The notes: a model not told the origin generated them from the letters alone. A stretch of DNA of 44,429 nucleotides from an uncultured Bacteroidales bacterium (GCA_937910305.1 CALEPS010000072.1:1-44429); one strand, 5' to 3'. Shown: positions 25,318 through 34,880, counted from the first letter of the stretch. A program made the numbers and translations.

Positions 25318-25905
25318 ATGTTTGTAATAGGAGATAACACATTAGTCAGTTTGGACGTCCTGGAGAAGGAGTTCTGTTGCGACCTGGATACCTGTCGCGG
25401 CTGCTGTTGCATCGAAGGGGATGCAGGGGCTCCCTTGACGGCCGAAGAGGAAGAGAAGATACAAAGTATCTTACCGGTGCTCTTACCGGATATGACGAAG
25501 GAAGCAAAAGCCATTGTAGAAGCGCAAGGAATAGCCTATAACGATCCCTCGAACGAGCGCGTGACATCGATCGTCAATAACAAGGATTGTATCTTCGCTC
25601 GCACGGATCATAACGGATGGTGTTATTGCCTAATAGAAAAAGCATTCAATGCCGGAAAAATTGATTTCAAGAAACCTATATCGTGCCATTTGTATCCAAT
25701 CCGGCTGACTCAGGTAGGAGAATACACGGGGCTCGAATACCACCGATGGGATATCTGCCATTGCGCACGGGTGAAAGGGAAAAAACTGCATTTGCCGATA
25801 TATCAGTTCTTGAAAGAACCGCTTATCCGGCGATTTGGCGAAGAATGGTACAATGAATTGGAATTAACAGCAACAGAATGGAAAAAACAATGCGCGCAGA
25901 AATAA
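25318..25905 (+). CDS. DUF3109 family cysteine-rich protein
   Basis: A 195-residue soluble protein of the DUF3109 family. Clustered cysteines, DTCRGCCCIEGDAGAPLT near residue 24, CIFA and WCYCLIEKA near 100, SCHLYPIRL, and DICHCAR, suggest a metal or Fe-S site. This pattern resembles YkgJ/Flagellin-methylase-like zinc or iron-chelating domains. The function is unknown. The end overlaps the start of cinA by 16 bases in another frame, indicating coupled translation. Confidence 0.85.
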   Translation: MFVIGDNTLVSLDVLEKEFCCDLDTCRGCCCIEGDAGAPLTAEEEEKIQSILPVLLPDMTKEAKAIVEAQGIAYNDPSNERVTSIVNNKDCIFARTDHNGWCYCLIEKAFNAGKIDFKKPISCHLYPIRLTQVGEYTGLEYHRWDICHCARVKGKKLHLPIYQFLKEPLIRRFGEEWYNELELTATEWKKQCAQK

Positions 25906-27155
25906 TCACAATAGGGGATGAGTTGCTCATCGGGCAAGTAGTAGATACCAATTCAGCCCGGATGGCCCAACAGTTGAACGACAACGGAATAGAGTTATAC
26001 CAGATTACATCCGTTCACGACGACCGCGAACATATCATTGCCGCAATCGACGACGCATTCAAGCGGGTAGATATAGTGCTCACGACCGGAGGTCTGGGAC
26101 CTACCAAAGATGATATCACCAAACAAGTCCTATGCGACTATTTTGACACCCACCTTATAGAAGACGAGCGCGTACGTACGCATATAAAAGAGCTATACAA
26201 GAATCGTCCGGATATACTAAATCGCCTGACGGCAACCCAATGGATGGTGCCCGAATGCGCTGTTATTCTACCCAATAGAGTAGGTTCCGCTCCGTTAATG
26301 GTTTTTCATCACGGCAAGCAACTGCTGGTATCCATGCCCGGAGTGCCCTATGAAATGGAGATAGCGATGGAGGAACAGATACTGCCGTATATACTAAATT
26401 ACGAATTACAAAATACAAATCACGAATTCGGGCATATATTGCACCGAACATTGCAAGTAACCGGCATATCGGAATCGGCACTGGCTATCATATTAGAGGA
26501 TTTCGAGGCGCAGAAGCCAGGCTACATCCGTTTGGCATATCTCCCCAAGGACGGGATCATCCGATTGCGGTTATCCAGTTACGGCGAGGCGACAGAGGAA
26601 GAAATGAGCGAGTGGTTCGAGAAACTGAAGACTCTGGTGAGAGAATACTTGATTGCGGAAACGGATGAGCCACTGGAAGTTATTGTCGGCAAGTTGCTTG
26701 TTTCGCAGGGAGCGACTATCGCTACTGCAGAGAGTTGCACCGGCGGCAAATTAGCATCGCTACTGAACAAGCATGCCGGTAGTTCTACCTTCTATTGGGG
26801 ATCCATTGTAAGCTATGACAACTCCGTAAAAGAGCGTCTTTTGGGCGTGCCTAAAGAAGTATTAAATACGCGCGGCGCTGTAAGCGAAGAGACGGTTCGT
26901 ATAATGGCGGAGTCTGTTCGCAAACAAATCGGAACGACTTATGGAATAGCCACAAGCGGCATTGCCGGACCGACCGGCGGCAGCGAAAGCAAGCCAGTAG
27001 GTACCGTCTGGATAGCTTGGGCTACCCCTGAAGGAACGAGGGCAGAATGTTTCCATTTGGGCAAACTGCGCGAGCAGATAACTGACAGGGCTTGCGCGAA
27101 AGCGTTAACAGGAATGATTAAAATATTAAGTTCAAAACAAGGAAATAGCAAATGA
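25890..27155 (+). CDS. cinA: CinA family nicotinamide-nucleotide amidohydrolase
   Basis: A 421-residue CinA protein. The N-terminal COG1058/MoCF-like domain has EIITIGDELLIGQVVDTNSA and LTTGGLGPTKDDITK; the C-terminal PncC deamidase domain has ATAESCTGGKLAS, GSIVSYDNSVKERLLGV and TSGIAGPTGGS. It recycles pyridine nucleotides. The linker at about residue 170 reads LNYELQNTNHEF and is encoded by an AATTACAAA-type repeat also seen between genes in this window. ATG at 25890 matches the family N-terminus; an in-frame ATG at 25878 is possible. It overlaps the next gene by four bases (ATGA). Confidence 0.93.
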   Translation: MRAEIITIGDELLIGQVVDTNSARMAQQLNDNGIELYQITSVHDDREHIIAAIDDAFKRVDIVLTTGGLGPTKDDITKQVLCDYFDTHLIEDERVRTHIKELYKNRPDILNRLTATQWMVPECAVILPNRVGSAPLMVFHHGKQLLVSMPGVPYEMEIAMEEQILPYILNYELQNTNHEFGHILHRTLQVTGISESALAIILEDFEAQKPGYIRLAYLPKDGIIRLRLSSYGEATEEEMSEWFEKLKTLVREYLIAETDEPLEVIVGKLLVSQGATIATAESCTGGKLASLLNKHAGSSTFYWGSIVSYDNSVKERLLGVPKEVLNTRGAVSEETVRIMAESVRKQIGTTYGIATSGIAGPTGGSESKPVGTVWIAWATPEGTRAECFHLGKLREQITDRACAKALTGMIKILSSKQGNSK

Positions 27156-30004
27156 GCGCCCTTGAGTCTTTTTTATTTAATCCGTCTATCACTCAGTCAT
27201 TGCTATGGCTGACGGTAGTGATGACAATAGGTCTCTGGTTAGGCGAGAAGGCAAAAATAAAGAACTTCTCGCTGGGTGTGACTTGGGTCCTGTTTGTCGG
27301 AATAGCTATGGCTTCTGCGGGTATTAAGATAGATCATTCGGTAGCGCAGTTTGCCAAAGATTTCGGTCTGATTCTCTTTGTCTATTCCATAGGATTGCAG
27401 GTAGGTCCATCCTTTTCTCCTTTCAAACGAGGCAGTCTGCAACTGAATATGCTGGCAGCAGCCATTGTGCTATTAGGCTGTGTATGTACTATCGTGCTGT
27501 ATTATGTCACAGGCATTGATATGTCCACATTGGCAGGCGTGATGTCCGGAGCAACGACCTCCACGCCTTCGCTGGCAGCCGCCCAGCAAGCCTATTTTGA
27601 CCTGACAGGAACCACAAACCCTGATATAGCAACGGGTTACGCAGTGGCTTATCCGCTCAGTATAGTAGGAGTAATTCTGGCATTTGAACTGATCCGTAAA
27701 TGTTTCAGGGTGCAACTGCCGGAAGAGGAGAAAAGGCTCAAGGATGCGGCTGAAGCTTCGGCAGACGAACCCGTATGCGTGGATATCAAACTCAACAACC
27801 CGCAAATAACAACCTTAACATTGGCGGAACTGCAACGCATCTGTCCCGTGAAAGAGATGGTGGTGAGCCGCGTAATCCGACCTGACGGATCGGATGAGTT
27901 GGTAAACGAACAGACATCCTTCCACAACGGAGATACACTACGTGTATTGACCGACAAACAACATATTGATGCGTTACGTCTGCTGGGACAAATGAAGGAC
28001 TATAACTTGCGTGTGCAGAGGGAGAAATCGGACCATTTGATTTCCCGCCGCATAGCCGTAACCCGTCCTGAATGTAATGGCAAACGGATCCGGTCGTTTA
28101 ATCTGCGTCAGCAGTATCATGCTACTATCACCCGTGTCAACCGTGCCGGTATAGATCTGCTGGCAACCCCGGACATGATCCTGCAATTAGGCGACCGGTT
28201 GATGGTAGTAGGCGACAAGAACGACGTGAGCAAAGTAGCCGACACGTTCGGAAACGAGCTCAAACGTCTGGATGTGCCGCATCTGCTGCCGGTATTTTTC
28301 GGTATGGTATTGGGTATCTGCGTAGGTCTGTTGCCGATTCCTATTCCCGGAATGGGCACTACTTTCAAATTAGGACTGGTCGGCGGATCGCTTATTGTAG
28401 CTATTCTGATCGGTCACTATGGTCCGTATTACAACTTAGTTACATTCTCTACCACATCGGCAAATATGATGCTACGCCAGGTAGGATTGACATTGTTCCT
28501 GGCTGCGCTTGGACTCTCCGTGGGAGAGACATTTTTGCCGACACTGGTCAATGGCGGCTATTTATGGATCGGATACGGCTTCTTAATCACAATCATTCCG
28601 CTCCTGACAATAGGAATAATCGCTTATAAATGGCTGCATATGAATTATTTCAATGTGGTCGGCTTGATGGTAGGTTCCATGACCTCTGCCATGGCGCTAC
28701 CATACGCGCAATCCATGTCAAACGAGAACAATCAAGCCTCTGTATGTTACGCCACTGTCTATCCGTTCACTACTTTTCTGCGCGTGATGGCAGGACAACT
28801 ATTGGTACTTATTTTCTGCAGTTTCACTACGCCGGACAGTATCCAACCGCAGATCTTGCCGCAAAGTATCAACACCATAGAAGGGGAAGAATACGGACCT
28901 ACACTGACCATAGACGATAACACCCTCTATTTTGTGGGTCTCCATCGCGGAGAGACGAATATAAGCGAAGACATCTTTGTTTCCCGCCGAGACAAGAAAA
29001 CAGGCACGTGGAGCAGTGCGCAGATCGTTCCGGCACTCAGTACGCCTTATCGCAATGAAGCCCCGACATCTGTAAGCGGCGATGGAAAGACCATGCTGTT
29101 GTTTGTAGAAGGGAAAATACATTTTTCCGTTCACGGACCATACGGATGGAGCGAACCAAGGCCATTACCTACGTATCTGCAAATAGGTAACTGGCAAGCG
29201 GACGGTCAGATCAGCGCAGACGGGTCCGTATTGCTCTTTGCCGCCAATTATCCGGCAGAAGGCGAGGAACAAGCGAGTCTGAACATATTTGTGTCCGAAC
29301 AGGACGAAGAAGGCAGATGGGGCAAGCCTTATTCCATAGGAAAAGCGATTAATACTCCGGGAATGGAACGTTCGCCGTTTCTGCATCCGGATATGAAAAC
29401 TCTCTATTTCTCCTCCGACAGGGAAGGGACGATAGGAGATTTAGATGTGTGGGTAACAAGACGACTGAGCGACAGTTGCTGGAACTGCTGGTCCGAACCG
29501 GAAAATTTAGGTCCGCAGATCAATACGCCGGGAAGAGATTGTTGGTATAAGATTTCAGCGGACGGAAAGACCGCCTATTATGCGCAGAAATATGGCAGGA
29601 GGCATGATATCTATTCCATTACGCTGCCGGAGGACAAACGTCCGGAGACCATTACGGTACTGAAAGCCAATGAAGCTGTAGCAATAAACAACCTGCTATT
29701 TGAGACCGGCAGCGATATTATTAAAGAAGAGTCATTGCCGGAGTTGAAACGTATTGCTAAATTTATTGCCACATACGGCTATAAAGTGCGTCTGGCGGGT
29801 CATACGGATAATATCGGTCAGAAGGAAGATAACAAAGCCCTCTCGCAAGCACGTGCTGAATCAGTGCGTAAACAACTGATTGCATTCGGTTGTGCGCCGG
29901 AAAGTATCAAGGCGTACGGCTATGGAGATACAAAACCGGTAGCGTCCAACGAAACAGAAGAAGGACGTCAGCAGAACAGACGAGTAGAAATAACTTTATT
30001 TTAA
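27152..30004 (+). CDS. AspT/YidE-type transporter fused to a PD40 beta-propeller and OmpA peptidoglycan-binding domain
   Basis: A 950-residue protein with an unusual architecture. Residues 1-555 form a complete YidE/YbjL-type putative antiporter: a membrane block (~1-180, with TLAGVMSGATTSTPSLAAAQ), two TrkA-C/RCK_C domains (~208-280 and ~297-370), and a second membrane block (~380-555, ending VMAGQLLVLIF). The chain continues without a break into a periplasmic-type PD40/WD40-like propeller (~560-830: EYGPTLTIDDNTLYFVG, SADGSVLLFAANYP, TLYFSSDREG) and an OmpA C-terminal domain (~843-950: LLFETGSDIIKEESLPEL, AGHTDNIGQKEDN, SQARAESV). The first part is likely an inner-membrane anion or amino-acid exchanger; the last should bind peptidoglycan. 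I know these as separate proteins. AspT's C-terminus is reported to be periplasmic, which would make the fusion topologically sensible. Confidence 0.85.
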   Translation: MSALESFLFNPSITQSLLWLTVVMTIGLWLGEKAKIKNFSLGVTWVLFVGIAMASAGIKIDHSVAQFAKDFGLILFVYSIGLQVGPSFSPFKRGSLQLNMLAAAIVLLGCVCTIVLYYVTGIDMSTLAGVMSGATTSTPSLAAAQQAYFDLTGTTNPDIATGYAVAYPLSIVGVILAFELIRKCFRVQLPEEEKRLKDAAEASADEPVCVDIKLNNPQITTLTLAELQRICPVKEMVVSRVIRPDGSDELVNEQTSFHNGDTLRVLTDKQHIDALRLLGQMKDYNLRVQREKSDHLISRRIAVTRPECNGKRIRSFNLRQQYHATITRVNRAGIDLLATPDMILQLGDRLMVVGDKNDVSKVADTFGNELKRLDVPHLLPVFFGMVLGICVGLLPIPIPGMGTTFKLGLVGGSLIVAILIGHYGPYYNLVTFSTTSANMMLRQVGLTLFLAALGLSVGETFLPTLVNGGYLWIGYGFLITIIPLLTIGIIAYKWLHMNYFNVVGLMVGSMTSAMALPYAQSMSNENNQASVCYATVYPFTTFLRVMAGQLLVLIFCSFTTPDSIQPQILPQSINTIEGEEYGPTLTIDDNTLYFVGLHRGETNISEDIFVSRRDKKTGTWSSAQIVPALSTPYRNEAPTSVSGDGKTMLLFVEGKIHFSVHGPYGWSEPRPLPTYLQIGNWQADGQISADGSVLLFAANYPAEGEEQASLNIFVSEQDEEGRWGKPYSIGKAINTPGMERSPFLHPDMKTLYFSSDREGTIGDLDVWVTRRLSDSCWNCWSEPENLGPQINTPGRDCWYKISADGKTAYYAQKYGRRHDIYSITLPEDKRPETITVLKANEAVAINNLLFETGSDIIKEESLPELKRIAKFIATYGYKVRLAGHTDNIGQKEDNKALSQARAESVRKQLIAFGCAPESIKAYGYGDTKPVASNETEEGRQQNRRVEITLF

Positions 30005-30009
30005 AGGAT

Positions 30010-31584
30010 ATGAAAAGATTATTTATTTCCCTGTTTGCCTTATTGCCATTATGGGCAATGGCGCAAGAGAAAATCATGGTTATTGCCGATCCGCATGTGT
30101 TGGCTAAATCGCTGATAGAAGAAGGCGATGCGTTTGACAGCATGATGGTGAAACAGCGCAAGATGATCGACCTGAGCGAACCGATCTGGAATGCGCTCAT
30201 GGATACCGCCATGAAGTACAAGCCGGAACTGGTGCTTATTCCCGGTGACCTGACCAAGGACAGCGAGAAAGCAAGCCATGCCATAGTAGTGAACGGATTG
30301 CAGCGGCTGGAAGAGGCGGGAATCAAGACTCTTGTTATCCCCGGCAACCATGACATAGGCGGAAACGCCAAAGCTTATCGCGGCGCCGCAGAAGAAGAGA
30401 CAGAGAGTCTGAAGAATACAGAGTGGGAGAGTACCTATTCGTGGATATATGAGCATGCAGTAGCCCAAGACGCCAACTCGCATTCATTTGCATCCGAGCC
30501 GATAACAGGCGTTACCGTCATTGGTATTGACGGATCGGACAACAATGCCGGAACCGGCGTGCTCAAACCCGGCACACTGGAGTTTGTTTTAGCCCAGGCT
30601 GATAGCGCTGCAGCCCAAGGAAGGACCATTATTGCTATGGCTCACTGGCAGGTTTTGGAGCATTTTGACATGCAAGGGACATTGGAAAGCGCTTGCCGTT
30701 TCAAGAATGCCGATGCGCTCCGGGACAGTCTGATGGCGCATGGCGTACATCTGGTTCTGACCGGCCATTTCCATATAAACAGTATCTCTACATTCCGCGA
30801 CACAACGGGTGTGACAAATGATAGTATCGTAGAGATTTCCTCCGGTTCTCCGATCACATATCCCTGTCCGTACCGATGGCTGACACTTTCTCAAGACAAG
30901 GCCACCATTCGCGTAGAGACGGAATACCTGACATCCGTTGATACCATAGCGGATTTGTATGCATACAGCCGCGCATGGATGGCTGAACATACGCGGAACA
31001 TGGTGCCTACGCTTGCGCTCCGCGCATGGGGTAAAGTGGACGAGAAATGGGATTCTTCGGTTGTTCCGGCAATGACTGCAGCCGGATTTAACACAACCAT
31101 CATCAATGGGCTCAAGAGTGCTCTGCCCCAAACAAATGAAGATAGAATAGCTATTACCGAGCGCAATTTAGGCAAACCGGCAGTAAGCCTCTATCTTTTC
31201 CATTCAGACGGAAACGAGAATGAAAATCCGGAAAGGGGACGGATTCTCGCCGACTCGGTATATAACGGTATGCAAAACATGGTGAAAGAATCGCTTGGAA
31301 TATATGCAATAGCACTAGGCAGCGTTTTCTCCGGCATGGCAGTAGAAGTGGCAAAAATACCTGTTGAATCAATGATAGAGGATAAAACGAACCGGTCATC
31401 GGAGAATTACGGAGATGTAACCAATGATTTACGACTGAGTCTGACGATCAACGCACCGCAGTTCGAGGGAGTGGAGCAGACAGAGGAATTGCAAGAACCT
31501 GTCAAATTTATCCGCGACGGACAATTCTTTATCCGTAGAGGAGAGAAAGTATTTAACGCCAACGGGCAAGAAATAGCACAGTAA
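30010..31584 (+). CDS. Exported calcineurin-like metallophosphoesterase
   Basis: A 524-residue exported phosphoesterase. It has a signal peptide (MKRLFISLFALLPLWAMAQ) and metallophosphoesterase motifs in order: VIADPHVL (D-x-H), LVLIPGDLTKDSE (GD), VIPGNHDIGG (GNHD), and LVLTGHFHINS (GHxH). It would hydrolyse a phosphoester in the periplasm; the substrate is unknown. The C-terminal ~200 residues have no motif I recognise. It begins only five bases after the fusion gene, so the two are one transcription unit, ending at the terminator at 31626-31659. Confidence 0.88.
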   Translation: MKRLFISLFALLPLWAMAQEKIMVIADPHVLAKSLIEEGDAFDSMMVKQRKMIDLSEPIWNALMDTAMKYKPELVLIPGDLTKDSEKASHAIVVNGLQRLEEAGIKTLVIPGNHDIGGNAKAYRGAAEEETESLKNTEWESTYSWIYEHAVAQDANSHSFASEPITGVTVIGIDGSDNNAGTGVLKPGTLEFVLAQADSAAAQGRTIIAMAHWQVLEHFDMQGTLESACRFKNADALRDSLMAHGVHLVLTGHFHINSISTFRDTTGVTNDSIVEISSGSPITYPCPYRWLTLSQDKATIRVETEYLTSVDTIADLYAYSRAWMAEHTRNMVPTLALRAWGKVDEKWDSSVVPAMTAAGFNTTIINGLKSALPQTNEDRIAITERNLGKPAVSLYLFHSDGNENENPERGRILADSVYNGMQNMVKESLGIYAIALGSVFSGMAVEVAKIPVESMIEDKTNRSSENYGDVTNDLRLSLTINAPQFEGVEQTEELQEPVKFIRDGQFFIRRGEKVFNANGQEIAQ

Positions 31585-31625
31585 TTATCTATATTTCTAC
31601 AAATAATTGCTAAAAATTAGAAAAG

Positions 31626-31659
31626 TGGCATAAACATTTGTTTATGTCATTTTTTTTTT
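31626..31659 (+). terminator. Intrinsic terminator of the gyrA-to-phosphoesterase operon, embedded in the next promoter
   Basis: TGGCATAAAC at 31626-31635 pairs with GTTTATGTCA at 31640-31649 (ten pairs, one G-U), loop ATTT, then ten T residues. The T-run also serves as spacer of the V-ATPase promoter. Confidence 0.85.
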
Positions 31660-31668
31660 GTAACTTTG
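31637..31668 (+). promoter_or_regulatory. Promoter of the V-type ATPase operon
   Basis: TTTG at 31637-31640, exactly 20 bp (including the T10 run), TAACTTTG at 31661-31668. The leader to the first gene is about 190 nt. It contains a TAATATAC/GTATATTA hairpin (31718-31736) and three copies of an 11-base repeat. Confidence 0.8.
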
Positions 31669-31760
31669 CAGCCGTTTTAAGAGGGGTAGAAAGAGGGTAA
31701 AATTAAAAATCACGGAATAATATACTATGTATATTATAGCGTATAGCAGGATACACTAAT

Positions 31761-31792
31761 GAGTCGTAAAAGAGTCGTAAAAGAGTCGTAAA
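31761..31792 (+). repeat. Three tandem copies of an 11-bp unit in the V-ATPase leader
   Basis: GAGTCGTAAAA at 31761-31771, again at 31772-31782, and GAGTCGTAAA at 31783-31792. It lies in the untranslated leader about 70 bases before the first start codon. Confidence 0.85.
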
Positions 31793-31864
31793 TGACCCTG
31801 TAGTTCCTGAACCCCGTTCATTAGGACTTGATGAAATGGAGAACATAATTAAAAAATCAACTAT

Positions 31865-32449
31865 ATGAATCTTTCAGAATTAACAGACAAGATCTACGCA
31901 GAGGGCGTAGAGAAAGGCCAAGCGGAAGCACAGCAGATTGTTGAGAAAGCGAACGCAAAGGCCGCAGAGATCATTGCCGAGGCAGAGAAGAAAGCTGCAG
32001 CGCTGGTAGCAGAGGCTGAGAGCAAATCGGCTGATTTGGACAAAAAGACCCGCGCAGAGTTGAAATTGTATGCCGAGCAGAGCGTGAATGCCGTAAAGAC
32101 AGAGATTGTGAATCTGCTGGCAGACAAGATCGCTTCTGACAGCGTAAAGGCGGCAACAGCGGACGCCAAGTTCATGCAAGGTCTGATCGCCAAACTCGCT
32201 GAACAAATGGCGAAAGAAGGAGAGGTAGTCGTTGAGGCTAAAGATGCGGAGGCACTGAAAAAGTATTTTGCCGCCAATGCCAAAGGTCTGCTGGAGAAAG
32301 GCGTGGAAATCAAAGAAGTCAAAGGAATCAAGACTGATTTCACCATTCAGCCTGCCAAGGGCGGATACAAACTGGCTTTCGGTGATGCAGAGTTTATCGC
32401 ATATTTCAAGGAAATGCTTCGTCCGCAGTTAGTGGAGCAATTGTTCTAA
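31865..32449 (+). CDS. atpE: V-type ATPase subunit E
   Basis: A 194-residue peripheral-stalk subunit. The N-terminal half is a long Ala/Glu/Lys-rich coiled coil (KANAKAAEIIAEAEKKAAAL), typical of V-type E subunits, and the C-terminal half is a small alpha/beta domain that contacts subunit B. It is the first gene of the operon E, DUF2764, A, B, small gene, D, I, K. This order is the Bacteroidota/spirochaete/chlamydia layout, apart from the small gene. Confidence 0.85.
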   Translation: MNLSELTDKIYAEGVEKGQAEAQQIVEKANAKAAEIIAEAEKKAAALVAEAESKSADLDKKTRAELKLYAEQSVNAVKTEIVNLLADKIASDSVKAATADAKFMQGLIAKLAEQMAKEGEVVVEAKDAEALKKYFAANAKGLLEKGVEIKEVKGIKTDFTIQPAKGGYKLAFGDAEFIAYFKEMLRPQLVEQLF

Positions 32450-32476
32450 ATCGTACATTCGTAAATCGTACATTCC

Positions 32477-33088
32477 ATGACTTATGAATACCTATTAACG
32501 GGATTGCCGGAACTGAAAGCGGGTTCAGATGCACCAATCAGCATCGAGAAACTGGATGAGTTGCTCGACGAACAGTTGCGTGGGTCGGACAAGACTATGC
32601 TCGATTTACTGCGCAAGCCGATTGATGAAGAAACGCTGGACCTCGGACTGAAAGCCAAGAATCGTTTCATCCGCGAGTGGTTCGCTTTCAACCGCGATAT
32701 GAACAATGTGCTGGTGGCTCAAATATGCCGCAAGCACGGTTTCGATGTGAAGCAAAAGATTGTGGGCGAAGGTGAAGTGGCAGATCAGTTACGCACGCAC
32801 ACCACGCAGAAAGATTTCGGATTGAACGAGCTTTCCGGCGATTTCACGGCTATTCTGGCACTGGTGCAGATAGAAGACCTTATGCAACGCGAGAAAGCGA
32901 TGGATGCCGTGCGTTTTGAGTGGTTGCATGACCGTACGGAGTTCGATTTCTTCTCGCCGGAGATGGTGTTTGCCTATTATCTGGAAGCACTGATGCTGCA
33001 CCGCTGGTCGATTCTGACCGTAGAAGAAGGAGAGCGCATCTTCCGCGAATTAGTGGCAGATATGAAAAAAGGAATTAAATTAGACTAA
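32477..33088 (+). CDS. DUF2764 protein, V-type ATPase subunit C-like
   Basis: A 203-residue soluble helical protein at the position always taken by DUF2764 genes in this kind of V-ATPase operon. Recognisable segments are TYEYLLTGLPELKAGSDAPI, KNRFIREWFAFNRDMNNVL and HDRTEFDFFSPEMVFAYYLE. The family is thought to play the part of the C/d subunit linking the rotor to the membrane domain, since no other C gene is present; this is inference. A near-perfect 13-base direct repeat (AAATCGTACATTC) fills the 27-bp gap before it. Confidence 0.8.
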   Translation: MTYEYLLTGLPELKAGSDAPISIEKLDELLDEQLRGSDKTMLDLLRKPIDEETLDLGLKAKNRFIREWFAFNRDMNNVLVAQICRKHGFDVKQKIVGEGEVADQLRTHTTQKDFGLNELSGDFTAILALVQIEDLMQREKAMDAVRFEWLHDRTEFDFFSPEMVFAYYLEALMLHRWSILTVEEGERIFRELVADMKKGIKLD

Positions 33089-33091
33089 TAT

Positions 33092-34843
33092 ATGACAACT
33101 GGAAAAGTTAAAGGAATTATTGCCAACCTGGTAACCGTCGGAGTGGATGGACCGGTTGCGCAAAATGAGATTTGCTACATCTACGTAGGCGAGACAAGAC
33201 TGATGGCGGAGGTCATCAAAGTGATCGGCGCCAACGTATATGCGCAAGTGTTCGAGTCCACGCGTGGTCTCAAAGTGGGCAACAAAGTGGAGTTCACAGG
33301 CCACATGCTGGAAGTGACGCTCGGTCCCGGTCTGCTGAGCCGTAACTACGATGGTTTGCAGAACGACCTGGACAAACTGACCGGCGTGTTCCTCAAACGA
33401 GGAGAGTATAACTTCCCGCTTGACACCGAGAAGAAATGGGCCTTCAAGCCTATCGCCAAGGTTGGCGACAAGGTATCTGCGGCTGCATGGCTGGGCGAGG
33501 TGGATGAGAACCACCAGCCGCACAAGATCATGGTGCCGTTCGTTTTTGAGGGCGAATATACCGTGAAGTCCATCAAAGCCGCCGGTGAATATACCATCAA
33601 CGAAGTGATGGCTGTATTGACCGACGAGGAAGGGAATGACCATGAGGTGACGATGGTTCAGAAATGGCCTGTAAAGAAAGCTATTCTGGCTTATCGCGAG
33701 AAACCGCGTCCTTTCAAACTGCTGGAGACGGGTGTCCGCACGATAGACACCGCCAACCCGCTCTGCGAGGGAGGTACAGGCTTCATCCCCGGTCCGTTCG
33801 GTACCGGTAAGACCGTGCTTCAGCACGCTATCTCCAAGCAAGCCGAAGCGGACATCGTGATCATTGCAGCCTGCGGCGAGCGTGCCAACGAGGTAGTGGA
33901 GACCTTCACCGAGTTCCCGGAACTGGAGGATCCGCATACCGGACGCAAACTGATGGAGCGTACCATCATCATCGCCAACACGTCCAACATGCCTGTTGCA
34001 TCCCGTGAAGCATCTGTCTATACGTCTATGACGATTGCGGAATACTATCGTTCGATGGGTCTGCGTGTGCTGCTGATGGCGGACTCGACGAGCCGTTGGG
34101 CACAGGCACTGCGTGAGATGTCCAACCGTCTGGAGGAACTTCCGGGACAGGACGCTTTCCCGATGGACCTCTCCGCTATCATCGGCGCATTCTATTCTCG
34201 CGCGGGTTATGTGTACCTTAATAATGGCGCTACGGGTTCGGTTACTTTCATTGGTACCGTTTCGCCTGCCGGAGGTAACCTGAAAGAGCCTGTGACCGAA
34301 GGAACGAAGAAAGTAGCACGCTGTTTCTACGCTTTGGAGCAGGCACGTGCCGACCGCAAGCGCTATCCGGCTGTGAACCCGATTGATTCTTATTCAAAAT
34401 ATGTGGAATACCCCGAATTCGAGGAATACATCTCCAATCTGATAGACAAAGACTGGCTGCCGATGGTTAACGACATGAAGACCTATCTGCAGCGCGGTAA
34501 GGAGATTCAGGAACAGATCAACATTCTGGGTGATGACGGCGTGCCTGTGGACTATCATGAGACATTCTGGAAATCCGAAGTGATTGACTTTGTTATTCTC
34601 CAGCAGGATGCATTCGATAAGATTGATGCCGTTTGTCCGTTGGAGCGCCAGCAATACATGCTCCGCCTCGTAATGGACATATGCAAACATGATTATGACT
34701 TCGATAATTTCCTCGATGTCATCGATTATTTCAAGCGCGTCATCAACCTCTGCAAGCAGATGAACTACTGCGAGTTCCATTCCGCAGAGTTTGAGGACTA
34801 CCGCAAGAAACTCGATGAACTGCTGGCGGAGAAACAAATCTGA
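33092..34843 (+). CDS. atpA: V-type ATPase catalytic subunit A
   Basis: A 583-residue catalytic subunit. The P-loop GPFGTGKT is at about residues 234-241, preceded by the non-homologous bulge region characteristic of A subunits (PFVFEGEYTVKS). GERANEVVETFTEFPEL (catalytic Glu) and the ADSTSRWAQALREMSNRLEE block follow. It hydrolyses or makes ATP at the three catalytic sites. Length is normal for bacterial A subunits. It starts three bases after the DUF2764 stop. Confidence 0.95.
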   Translation: MTTGKVKGIIANLVTVGVDGPVAQNEICYIYVGETRLMAEVIKVIGANVYAQVFESTRGLKVGNKVEFTGHMLEVTLGPGLLSRNYDGLQNDLDKLTGVFLKRGEYNFPLDTEKKWAFKPIAKVGDKVSAAAWLGEVDENHQPHKIMVPFVFEGEYTVKSIKAAGEYTINEVMAVLTDEEGNDHEVTMVQKWPVKKAILAYREKPRPFKLLETGVRTIDTANPLCEGGTGFIPGPFGTGKTVLQHAISKQAEADIVIIAACGERANEVVETFTEFPELEDPHTGRKLMERTIIIANTSNMPVASREASVYTSMTIAEYYRSMGLRVLLMADSTSRWAQALREMSNRLEELPGQDAFPMDLSAIIGAFYSRAGYVYLNNGATGSVTFIGTVSPAGGNLKEPVTEGTKKVARCFYALEQARADRKRYPAVNPIDSYSKYVEYPEFEEYISNLIDKDWLPMVNDMKTYLQRGKEIQEQINILGDDGVPVDYHETFWKSEVIDFVILQQDAFDKIDAVCPLERQQYMLRLVMDICKHDYDFDNFLDVIDYFKRVINLCKQMNYCEFHSAEFEDYRKKLDELLAEKQI

Positions 34844-34880
34844 TTTAATTGATAATTTATAATTGATAATTGAAAGTTTT

